This document shows positions 1 through 5,863 of a stretch of 8,366 nt of DNA, piece after piece. Every line of letters starts with the position of its first letter. The stretch's first letter is position 1. The translations under genes and the position numbers were made by a program. The notes beneath the pieces were generated by a model that saw only the letters and a list, made by a program, of their open reading frames with translations, was not told the DNA's origin and did not search any database. The stretch is from assembly GCA_900313285.1 (NCBI GenBank), contig OMQP01000062.1:1-8366 (forward strand), written 5' to 3'. This DNA is from an uncultured Pseudomonadota bacterium. Lineage in GTDB: Bacteria > Pseudomonadota > Alphaproteobacteria > Rs-D84.

Positions 1-1
1 T

Positions 2-439
2 GTATTTGCAATTTGTGATTTTGCGAATGCTGCGCCACGTACAGCGGTACGTGGAACTGCAATGGCTGCACGTAAATCGGTGACGGCATCTGTACAAAAC
101 ATTGAAACACCAACGCAAGAAATTACAGAGCCAGAAACCACAACAGAAGAAATTTTTGTCGCAAACAAATCAAATCAATTTGATGTCATGGTCAATGAAG
201 TTATAGACGAAGCATCCGATGATAATACTTTTGCTGCTGAAATCCGCAGACAACGTGCTGCATTGGCCGCATCTGAATCAACAACGGCTGTCAAATCTGC
301 AATGCAATCTGGGACCAGTACACTGCTGAAATCCGCAGACAACGTGCTGCATTGGCCGCATCTGAATCAACAACGGCTGTCAAATCTGCAATGCAATCTG
401 GGACCAGTACATGTGATTCTGGTTTACGTAAATGCATGA
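2..439 (+). CDS. Cys-rich secreted protein, 5' fragment of a frameshifted gene, start lies left of window
   Basis: The frame is open from base 2, so the gene begins before the window and the ATG at 62 is probably internal. The first visible residues (VFAICDFANAAPRTAVRG) look like the end of a Sec signal peptide, with cleavage near ANAA. Next comes a low-complexity Thr/Glu-rich stretch and a charged helix (AAEIRRQRAALAASESTT). After base 322 this frame enters the second copy of an 89-bp tandem duplication out of register and reads an unrelated tail (LLKSADNVLHWPHLNQQR onward) to a stop at 439. That tail is an artefact of the shift. The true continuation is the frame ending at 1815. Removing one 89-bp copy joins the two into 574 codons plus stop within the window. 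Function is not recognised; export to the periplasm or surface is inferred from the signal-peptide remnant. Confidence 0.7.
   Translation, partial: VFAICDFANAAPRTAVRGTAMAARKSVTASVQNIETPTQEITEPETTTEEIFVANKSNQFDVMVNEVIDEASDDNTFAAEIRRQRAALAASESTTAVKSAMQSGTSTLLKSADNVLHWPHLNQQRLSNLQCNLGPVHVILVYVNA
35..54. repeat. perfect 8-bp inverted repeat with 4-base loop inside gene 1
   Basis: CCACGTAC at 35-42 pairs exactly with GTACGTGG at 47-54 around the loop AGCG. It lies in coding sequence just after the signal-peptide remnant and encodes PRTAVRGT. No T-run follows, so it is not an intrinsic terminator. It may be an mRNA hairpin near the 5' end of the gene, or chance. Confidence 0.6.
234..411 (+). repeat. 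perfect 89-bp tandem duplication (234-322 and 323-411)
   Basis: The two copies are identical over all 89 bases and directly adjacent. The bases flanking the repeat differ (g at 233 against a at 322; t at 412 against c at 323), so 89 bp is the full unit. Because 89 is not a multiple of three, the second copy shifts the frame. Read in frame 2 in copy 1 and in frame 1 in copy 2, both copies encode the same peptide (AEIRRQRAALAASESTT and onward). Collapsing one copy makes gene 1 continuous. Confidence 0.98.
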
Positions 440-1815
440 TGGAAACGTGTGGAAACGATTTTACAAAATGCGCATTGGACGGTGATACTGTATTTGGTGA
501 AAAATTAAATAAATGTAAAAACACCACAACATGCAGCGCACATGATTTTGGTCTGTTTTCCAAAGAAATCAAAGATGACCGCGATATGAATGTTCGTTTG
601 GCTTCGTATGAAAAGATTATCAGTTGTGGGAACCAATATAACGCATGTATTGTGAATGAGTGCGGTACAACATATAATAAATGTTTGGGTAAAACAAATG
701 CGGATGCTGCGATTGAAAAATGTAAAGCAATAGCAAACGAATGTAAAGAATCAGATTCTGGATTGGCAAATCGTTTTGGAACCGCAATCGGTTTATTGCG
801 TGGAAACGCAGAAAAAAGTATCGCAACAGATGAAAAACAACTTTACACTTTGCGTGATTCAATGCGCAACGCGTGTACATCATTGGGTGCAACATTTGAC
901 GAACGCAGTTTTGATTGTGTTTATACTGTGAATTTCTTTGCGGGTGATAATCAAGATACACCAACCGCTTCACGCAAAGGTTATGCGGGTGATTCATTTG
1001 TATGTATGCAGGAATGGTTTGGTATAAATGCAACAACATTTAAAGAAAACGCATATCGTGAAACACGTTCACAAACGGCTGCATCATCTGCGATGTTGGG
1101 TTCAGGATTGGGAACGGCGACTGGGTTAATAACATCTGGTGCAATTGGTCGTGCACTTGAAACTCAAAAAGCCAAGAAAGAATTACAAGCGGAATGTGCA
1201 TTACAAGGTGGCACCGTTGTGAACGGAAAATGTCACACCGCCGCAGAAGCGATAGAAAAGGCCACATCAACAGGATTAGGGACACTCACAGCGCCGTCAA
1301 AAGGTACAATGAAAGCGGCAGGCGAAGAGATAAATGCAACTAACGCTGTTATTGATCCTTTGGTTCAACAATCAGACAAGGTGACTAACACCGTTGATGG
1401 CGCAGGACAAGCCCTTCAAGGAGTCGCAGAGCCAGTTATGGATGGTGTTGCTGCCTATTATACCAAAGGGGCAAGTGCACAAACATCGGTAGAAAAGAAC
1501 AAATTAAAAGCACAGGTGAAAGCAAAAGAAGCAGAAAGAGAAAATTCAAAGTCCACACACAAGAAAGGTATGGTTTGTACAAATGCAAAGGAACATCATC
1601 TTTTAGCTACATATGATGATAATAACAACTGTGTTGTAAAATCTTGTGTGGCAGGATATACAAAAAAAGATAATAAATGTGTTCCGGACGCAAAGCTTCA
1701 GGCAAAGATAGACGCCTGTGAAGGCGCTGATTCAAACGGGACATGGAAAAATGGTGCATGTTATTGCGAAACAAAACCGTACACAAAATATAGCAATGGT
1801 AAATGTCATCAATAA
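352..1815 (+). CDS. Cys-rich secreted protein, 3' fragment of the same frameshifted gene
   Basis: This is the main body of gene 1. Its first possible start (TTG at 352) lies inside the second copy of the 89-bp duplication and has no ribosome site, so it is a continuation and not an independent gene. The frame carries 25 cysteines, many in pairs (CDSGLRKC, CMMETCG, NACIVNECG), fitting an oxidised, disulfide-bonded extracytoplasmic protein. Around 1078-1152 lies a Gly/Ala-rich hydrophobic segment (SAMLGSGLGTATGLITSG), a possible membrane or glycine-zipper helix. A Gly-rich region and a Lys/Glu helix follow. The C-terminus holds a tri-cysteine module at 1630-1680 (CVVKSC, ten residues, then CVPD) that recurs in gene 2, and ends with two more Cys motifs (GACYC, NGKC). 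The stop TAA at 1813-1815 overlaps the next ATG by one base. The family is unknown to me. Confidence 0.8.
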   Translation: MAASESTTAVKSAMQSGTSTCDSGLRKCMMETCGNDFTKCALDGDTVFGEKLNKCKNTTTCSAHDFGLFSKEIKDDRDMNVRLASYEKIISCGNQYNACIVNECGTTYNKCLGKTNADAAIEKCKAIANECKESDSGLANRFGTAIGLLRGNAEKSIATDEKQLYTLRDSMRNACTSLGATFDERSFDCVYTVNFFAGDNQDTPTASRKGYAGDSFVCMQEWFGINATTFKENAYRETRSQTAASSAMLGSGLGTATGLITSGAIGRALETQKAKKELQAECALQGGTVVNGKCHTAAEAIEKATSTGLGTLTAPSKGTMKAAGEEINATNAVIDPLVQQSDKVTNTVDGAGQALQGVAEPVMDGVAAYYTKGASAQTSVEKNKLKAQVKAKEAERENSKSTHKKGMVCTNAKEHHLLATYDDNNNCVVKSCVAGYTKKDNKCVPDAKLQAKIDACEGADSNGTWKNGACYCETKPYTKYSNGKCHQ

Positions 1816-1817
1816 TG
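1813..1817 (+). promoter_or_regulatory. TAATG stop-start overlap between genes 1 and 2
   Basis: The stop TAA of gene 1 (1813-1815) shares its last A with an ATG at 1815. This ATG begins a clean signal peptide (MKKHLISFTALLFALTT), so I prefer it to the in-frame ATG at 1803, which would prepend MSSI. No strong Shine-Dalgarno sequence precedes either start. The arrangement suggests translational coupling, which would make gene 2 translation depend on ribosomes finishing gene 1. Confidence 0.7.
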
Positions 1818-2954
1818 AAAAAGCATTTAATATCTTTTACCGCCCTGCTTTTCGCATTAACCACAATGCCTGGATTTGTTGCAATTGGCGCGCCTGAATA
1901 TTCTGGTTTAGGAACCTGCGATCAAATGTCAAACGAAGCACTCTCTTGTAGTATAGAGCGTATGCGTATGATTACGAACACAACAAAATGTGCAGGAAAA
2001 AACAATTTATCAACATTGCAAAATTATGCTGATATACAATTTCGGAACAAAGCAAAACAAGATGGCATAGACACTTTAACATCAAAAGATAAAGATCTAA
2101 AAAAATTTATCGAAAAACACAAAAATAATGTTTTGACTGCTGTAAAAGAATATTGTGGAAAATTCATTATTCCATCTTCAAGTAAGTCCTCTACGACGGC
2201 AACCGCACAAACAAATAAATGCGAAGGCAATTTGATTTGGGTAGAAAGTATGAATGCTTGCCAATCACCAAACGTCGCAAAAGCAAATCTTGAATTTGAT
2301 AAAAAACTAAAAGAATGCCAGGATGGCGGTGCAACAGGTTATTCACAGACAAAAGGTTGTTTATGTCCAGATGAAAAGACACAGGAATGGAATGGGAAAA
2401 AATGTGTACAAAAATGTCCCTGGGATGCAACTGGTACATATCCAAACTGCAATTGTAATTCTGGCGTCCATGAAGTTCCAACAAACAGTTCTTCCCATTA
2501 TATCCAATACAATTCTAAAGAGGGTCGTAATCAATGTGATGAATGGATAGAATTATTAGATTCTGATTGCATACACAAAGGTCACGCACCAGAAATAAGA
2601 AACTATAATAACCAAAATATTCCTCAAAAAGGTAAATGTCTTGTGTTCGGCGATACAGAAGAAACAAGAATACAAGTCAGAACACTTGTAAGAAACTATA
2701 ATAATGAAATAAAGAAAAAGCGCGCACTGCCAACTGGTACAAACAATGCAATCGTGTTTGGAAATAAATCTGAAGTTTACAAATGGGAAGGTCTGGATGG
2801 CAAAGAAGGCCAACCAAGTATCAAAGCAATTGTTCGTGGATATACTGCTCTTTGCAAAAGAAACGGGGATGGAAACAGACGTCGTCAACAAAAACATCAT
2901 CAGGAAACAAAACAACTGCTGTGGATGCTGGTGGTGCTGATACGATTAACGTAA
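1815..2954 (+). CDS. Large modular Cys-rich secreted protein, N-terminal fragment of a frameshifted gene
   Basis: It starts at the coupled ATG 1815 with a signal peptide: KK, then a hydrophobic core, with cleavage near VAIGA. The mature region begins with a short Cys-containing helical domain (TCDQMSNEALSCSIERM), then a Lys-rich helical stretch and a Ser/Thr linker. Cys-rich turns with Trp-Asn-Gly follow around 2220-2465 (CLCPDEKTQEWNGKKC, then KCPWDATGTYPNCNC). From about 2690 a domain with YNNEI, VYKWEG and RGYTALC begins. A second copy of this domain appears downstream in another frame (TYNQNY, EFKWDS, DGYGYLC). Past about 2860 this frame turns into an implausible basic tail (RRRQQKHHQETK) ending at 2954, whereas the frame ending at 3985 continues sensibly (QTSSTKTSSGNKTT). 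I infer a net loss of one base between 2859 and 2878. Function is unknown; an exported, disulfide-rich envelope protein is likely. Confidence 0.8.
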   Translation: MKKHLISFTALLFALTTMPGFVAIGAPEYSGLGTCDQMSNEALSCSIERMRMITNTTKCAGKNNLSTLQNYADIQFRNKAKQDGIDTLTSKDKDLKKFIEKHKNNVLTAVKEYCGKFIIPSSSKSSTTATAQTNKCEGNLIWVESMNACQSPNVAKANLEFDKKLKECQDGGATGYSQTKGCLCPDEKTQEWNGKKCVQKCPWDATGTYPNCNCNSGVHEVPTNSSSHYIQYNSKEGRNQCDEWIELLDSDCIHKGHAPEIRNYNNQNIPQKGKCLVFGDTEETRIQVRTLVRNYNNEIKKKRALPTGTNNAIVFGNKSEVYKWEGLDGKEGQPSIKAIVRGYTALCKRNGDGNRRRQQKHHQETKQLLWMLVVLIRLT

Positions 2955-3985
2955 CGGACGCAAAAACAGGACAGTTAGTTTCTTATAAAGTCCAAACCGT
3001 AAATGCAACAACTGGCCAGCCATCAAAAACTATTACAGATATATTACGTTCGCTGGCTACAACATATAATCAAAACTATAAAACATATGGTCCTGGAAGT
3101 TCTGTACTGCTTCCCTTAGGAAATACAGAATTTAAATGGGATTCTAAATGGACAAAAACCCTTCAAAAAGAACCTGCTTTCAATGCCATTTCTGATGGGT
3201 ACGGTTATCTTTGTAATATGCATACACAAACAACTTCAACAACCGGTATATCTGAAATGGATTTTAATATGGCCGGTCATCAAGGTATATGCAATATAAA
3301 AAAATGCGATTCAAATAATTATCAAGAACAACCAAAATCGAATAAATGTATTCCTTTGAATAGTACAAGTTCAACATCATCTTCGACCACTGTTGTTCCA
3401 CAAACAACTGTACAAACAAATATTGAATCAGCAAATGATGTTGTAAAAAGAATCAACGCAAATGTAAAGCAAGGGGTTCGTATCAACAATCAAATCACAT
3501 ATCCTGATTTGAACAAATACACTCCCAAAGAACGCATAAACATTACACAAACCGTTGACAAATGGATTGCAAAATGTAAACAAGCCATCAAAGCTGCTGG
3601 CGGTAATGAAAACGAAGAAATAACACCTGTTTTTGACGGGACAAAAAATACTTTGACGTGCCACATAACAAAATGTGCAGACGAACAAGCAACTTTAACC
3701 AATGGAAAGTGTGTTCTGCCACAGGCAAACGCACCTGTTGAACCAGTTGTTTCACCGGCAGAACCTGTAACAGAACCAAAATGGGAACCTGATTTTGCAC
3801 CGGCAGAACTGGGAAATCATATTGAATTTTCACAAGAACATGCAAATGATCCAATAGTTATAGATTGGATAGCAAATGCAAATAACGCTATTAAAAATGC
3901 CGATGGTACGAATAAAGTTGTCCAGGAAACAACACCCAACGGTCAAATAAAATATACATGTATTATCACAACATGTAACATGTAA
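2783..3985 (+). CDS. Large modular Cys-rich secreted protein, middle fragment of the same gene
   Basis: Only about 2876-3985 of this frame is genuine. Bases 2783-2860 are the shadow of the preceding fragment, and the ATG at 2783 is the KW codon pair of that frame. The fragment holds a Thr-rich linker and a domain similar to that ending at 2855 (TYNQNY, EFKWDS, GYGYLC). Three successive tri-cysteine modules follow: CNIKKC...CIP (3290-3355), CHITKC...CVLP (3659-3718) and CIITTC (from 3959). The last two are preceded by similar helices (DKWIAKCKQAIKAAGG and DWIANANNAIKNADG). A Pro/Glu linker (about 3727-3800) separates them. The stop at 3983-3985 arises from a duplicated ACATGTA heptamer. Without it the frame continues as ITTCKNGKAPVAGGTACP into the next fragment. 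It is probably an extracytoplasmic repeat protein; no known family is recognised. Confidence 0.75.
   Translation: MGRSGWQRRPTKYQSNCSWIYCSLQKKRGWKQTSSTKTSSGNKTTAVDAGGADTINVTDAKTGQLVSYKVQTVNATTGQPSKTITDILRSLATTYNQNYKTYGPGSSVLLPLGNTEFKWDSKWTKTLQKEPAFNAISDGYGYLCNMHTQTTSTTGISEMDFNMAGHQGICNIKKCDSNNYQEQPKSNKCIPLNSTSSTSSSTTVVPQTTVQTNIESANDVVKRINANVKQGVRINNQITYPDLNKYTPKERINITQTVDKWIAKCKQAIKAAGGNENEEITPVFDGTKNTLTCHITKCADEQATLTNGKCVLPQANAPVEPVVSPAEPVTEPKWEPDFAPAELGNHIEFSQEHANDPIVIDWIANANNAIKNADGTNKVVQETTPNGQIKYTCIITTCNM
3971..3984 (+). repeat. 7-bp tandem duplication ACATGTA x2 causing a frameshift
   Basis: ACATGTA occurs at 3971-3977 and again at 3978-3984. The second copy adds seven bases, shifts the frame by +1 and creates TAA at 3983. 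Deleting one copy gives aca-aca-tgt-aaa-aac-ggg and restores the module ending TCKNGK. Each heptamer contains the palindrome ACATGT, so the site is also nearly self-complementary. Confidence 0.85.
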
Positions 3986-4664
3986 AAACGGGAAAGCGCC
4001 AGTTGCAGGTGGAACCGCATGTCCTGAAACAATCGATTCTTTAAAAGCAGAAACACAAGGCCTAAATGTCGCATCGGGTCCATCGGCAAACGTTGAATTG
4101 AAACAACCACTTGTGGTGGCACCAGTGTCAAATGAAGAAGGCGAACAAGATTGTTTAGCATTGCATCCAACCGATGTGTCTGCACGCGCATGCTGTGAAG
4201 CTGTAAAATCTGGTGTTGCTGATTTTATTGCCCCAACTAATTCATGCAAATGCAAAGATATAACAAAAGAATGGAACGGCACTGCCTGTGTTCTAAAACC
4301 AATTGCTGCACCAGTGCCAAATGAAGATGGCGAACAAGAATCTCAAGAAAATATCTGCGATGACCAAAATGACGAAATAGAATACTTAATTGAAGAAATG
4401 GCGACACCAAAAACAGATGAAAACGGTAACAAATACATTGAATATTCTATAAAATACACAACATGCGATGTTTTGGAAACAAAATGGTCTGAACACTGTG
4501 CAGATAACGAAACAGCAAAAGTCACACGTAATGCTGAAAAAGTAATATTGACATGTGAACCAAACCAAGAATCAAATGATGAACAAGATATAGAAACGAT
4601 AATTAATGCGTTCAAAGATAGAGCAAAAGAAATAAAAGACAGAGAATGTAATTCACAAGGATAA
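3984..4664 (+). CDS. Large modular Cys-rich secreted protein, C-terminal fragment of the same gene
   Basis: This frame takes over right after the 7-bp duplication and completes the third module's last cysteines (KNGKAPVAGGTACPE). A conventional start codon in this frame (TTG at 4098) is weak and has no Shine-Dalgarno sequence, so independent expression is doubtful. It contains a Cys-rich section (ACCEAVKSG, CKCKDITKEWNGTACV) whose WNG-x-x-C motif matches the one at about 2390. Two near-identical 11-residue strings follow each other 63 codons apart (APVSNEEGEQD, APVPNEDGEQE). The end is acidic and helical (DIETIINAFKDRAKEIKDRE). The stop is TAA at 4662-4664, two bases before the next gene. With both lesions corrected, 1815-4664 encodes 947 residues plus stop. 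Confidence 0.75.
   Translation, partial: KNGKAPVAGGTACPETIDSLKAETQGLNVASGPSANVELKQPLVVAPVSNEEGEQDCLALHPTDVSARACCEAVKSGVADFIAPTNSCKCKDITKEWNGTACVLKPIAAPVPNEDGEQESQENICDDQNDEIEYLIEEMATPKTDENGNKYIEYSIKYTTCDVLETKWSEHCADNETAKVTRNAEKVILTCEPNQESNDEQDIETIINAFKDRAKEIKDRECNSQG
4119..4339 (+). repeat. imperfect 32-bp direct repeat 189 bp apart (4119-4150 and 4308-4339)
   Basis: The two 32-base strings differ at two positions (t/c at 4128/4317 and a/t at 4138/4327). The spacing of 189 bp is exactly 63 codons, so both are read in the same frame and encode APVSNEEGEQD and APVPNEDGEQE. They head two successive segments of the gene 2 product and look like the trace of an internal module duplication whose remainder has diverged. 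Confidence 0.8.
4657..4661 (+). promoter_or_regulatory. Shine-Dalgarno AAGGA for gene 3
   Basis: AAGGA sits inside the last codons of gene 2, five bases before the ATG at 4667. It is the clearest ribosome site in the window and supports independent initiation of gene 3. Since gene 2 is broken, gene 3 could still be translated from the same message if transcription is not lost to polarity. Confidence 0.65.
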
Positions 4665-4666
4665 CA

Positions 4667-5854
4667 ATGATTATAAAACCTGGATTTTTATTATTGTTAT
4701 TATTATGTTGGCCGACCATGTCAATGGCATCTGTTGACACAAGCAGCATATCAGCAGCAGAAGATATCCAGGATGCAGCTTCTGCGGCAGAAACAGAATT
4801 GGAAAAACTGCAAATTACAAGCGAACAAAAAGCCACAGCAAAAGATAAGTTGCGCACAGCCAAGGAAGAAGCACTGGCAGCCCCCTGCTCTGAAGAAGAA
4901 CCAACAGAATCAGATGACAATGATAAATCTGACCAAAATTCTGATGAACGTTCCGAAGAAGATAAGAAAAAAGCACTTGAAGAAAAAACCGCAGCATATA
5001 ATGCAGCGCACGAAAACGAACAATCACTAGCCAACAGAACATTGACAGCGGTTACAACTGCCGCAACTGGTATTGGTGGCATGGAATTGGCACGTGGATT
5101 GGCTGAACAAACGGCAGATAAAAATGCAGATGCCAGCATGGATGCATATATTGCTACATTCCGTTGCACATATGGTAATGGGAAACAGGTAAAAGCGGGT
5201 CCAGAAGAAATTGAATTACCGGGTGGCAACGATCAAAATATGATGAATTTGCGTGCTCAATATTTTGCATTGGCAAATGATTTGAAAGAACGCAAGGCCG
5301 CATTGGGTATGGAACCAATTCTTGATAAATCGCAAATGGGACTTTATGACGATGAAAACATTGGCATAACAGGTGGAGCATACGAAAGTTTATATCGTGC
5401 AAAAATGTTAAACAGTGAAACCGACCAAACAAAGATAGATGAAATGGCAGACGCATCCAAGAAACGTGTTAAGGGTGGTGCGATTGCCGCTGGTGCTGGT
5501 GCAGTTGTAGGTGTTCTTGGTGATTCACTGATAAATGGAAAACTGGGCGAAATGATAAAAGAAAACCAAAACAAGAATTCCATCAGCAGAGCGAGCAGGG
5601 CCGTCACAGATAAATTGAAGAACTGTTTTAAAACTGCGAAAGCAACCAATGTTAATAAATTAGATTTTAGCGGTTTGGATTTAAGTTCAATGTCAAGCAT
5701 TGTTGATAAAATAGATTGTAGTTCAATGTCTGACATAGAAAATAAAGATATCAATGATGTATTGGATACATCAAGTGTGAATGGTTTTGCATCGAGTTTT
5801 GGTAGTATTCTTGGTGATAAAAACGCAAAATTATTTGAAGAAGATGGGGAATAA
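4667..5854 (+). CDS. Secreted protein with acidic linker and Gly/Ala-rich hydrophobic segments, intact
   Basis: This 395-aa protein starts at ATG 4667 with a good Shine-Dalgarno sequence. The signal peptide has a Leu-rich core (FLLLLLLC) and probable cleavage at SMA, residues 19-21. Cys14 lacks the Gly/Ala needed for a lipobox, so it is not a lipoprotein by motif. An Ala/Glu-rich helical region follows (residues 24-73), then a strongly acidic segment (about 75-115, many E, D, S, K). Two Gly/Ala-rich hydrophobic stretches lie near residues 125-139 (LTAVTTAATGIGG) and 270-286 (GGAIAAGAGAVVGVLG) and could be membrane or glycine-zipper helices. The end repeats a short motif, LSSMSSIVDKIDCSSMSDI. 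Only a few cysteines are present, unlike its neighbours. The Gly-zipper stretch resembles the one in gene 1, hinting at shared localisation. Family unrecognised. It is the only complete, undamaged gene in the window. Confidence 0.88.
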   Translation: MIIKPGFLLLLLLCWPTMSMASVDTSSISAAEDIQDAASAAETELEKLQITSEQKATAKDKLRTAKEEALAAPCSEEEPTESDDNDKSDQNSDERSEEDKKKALEEKTAAYNAAHENEQSLANRTLTAVTTAATGIGGMELARGLAEQTADKNADASMDAYIATFRCTYGNGKQVKAGPEEIELPGGNDQNMMNLRAQYFALANDLKERKAALGMEPILDKSQMGLYDDENIGITGGAYESLYRAKMLNSETDQTKIDEMADASKKRVKGGAIAAGAGAVVGVLGDSLINGKLGEMIKENQNKNSISRASRAVTDKLKNCFKTAKATNVNKLDFSGLDLSSMSSIVDKIDCSSMSDIENKDINDVLDTSSVNGFASSFGSILGDKNAKLFEEDGE

Positions 5855-5863
5855 AAAAACAAA

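Noticed and set aside
35..60. Inverted repeat as an intrinsic terminator
   Set aside because: No T-run follows and it lies inside an open coding frame.
1803..1805. ATG at 1803 as the start of gene 2
   Set aside because: The ATG at 1815 overlaps the gene 1 stop and begins directly with the MKK signal-peptide head; the extra MSSI is unneeded and would overlap gene 1 further.
2856..2870. Programmed -1 ribosomal frameshift in gene 2
   Set aside because: In the zero frame the codons are aaa-aga-aac-ggg-gat, with no X-XXY-YYZ slippery heptamer, and I saw no strong downstream stem. A lost base is simpler.
4667..4730. Gene 3 as a lipoprotein through Cys14
   Set aside because: The residues before Cys14 are all leucine; a lipobox needs a small residue (Gly, Ala or Ser) at -1. 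A standard SMA cleavage site lies just after.
4612..5229. 205-codon open frame on the minus strand, Ser/Ala-rich
   Set aside because: It lies opposite the acidic and Ala-rich part of gene 3, whose codon pattern creates Ser/Ala/Leu strings on the reverse strand. It has no ribosome site and no motif.
5344..5862. 172-codon open frame on the minus strand
   Set aside because: It is antisense to the intact gene 3, which has a signal peptide, start context and domain-like layout; the reverse translation shows none of these.
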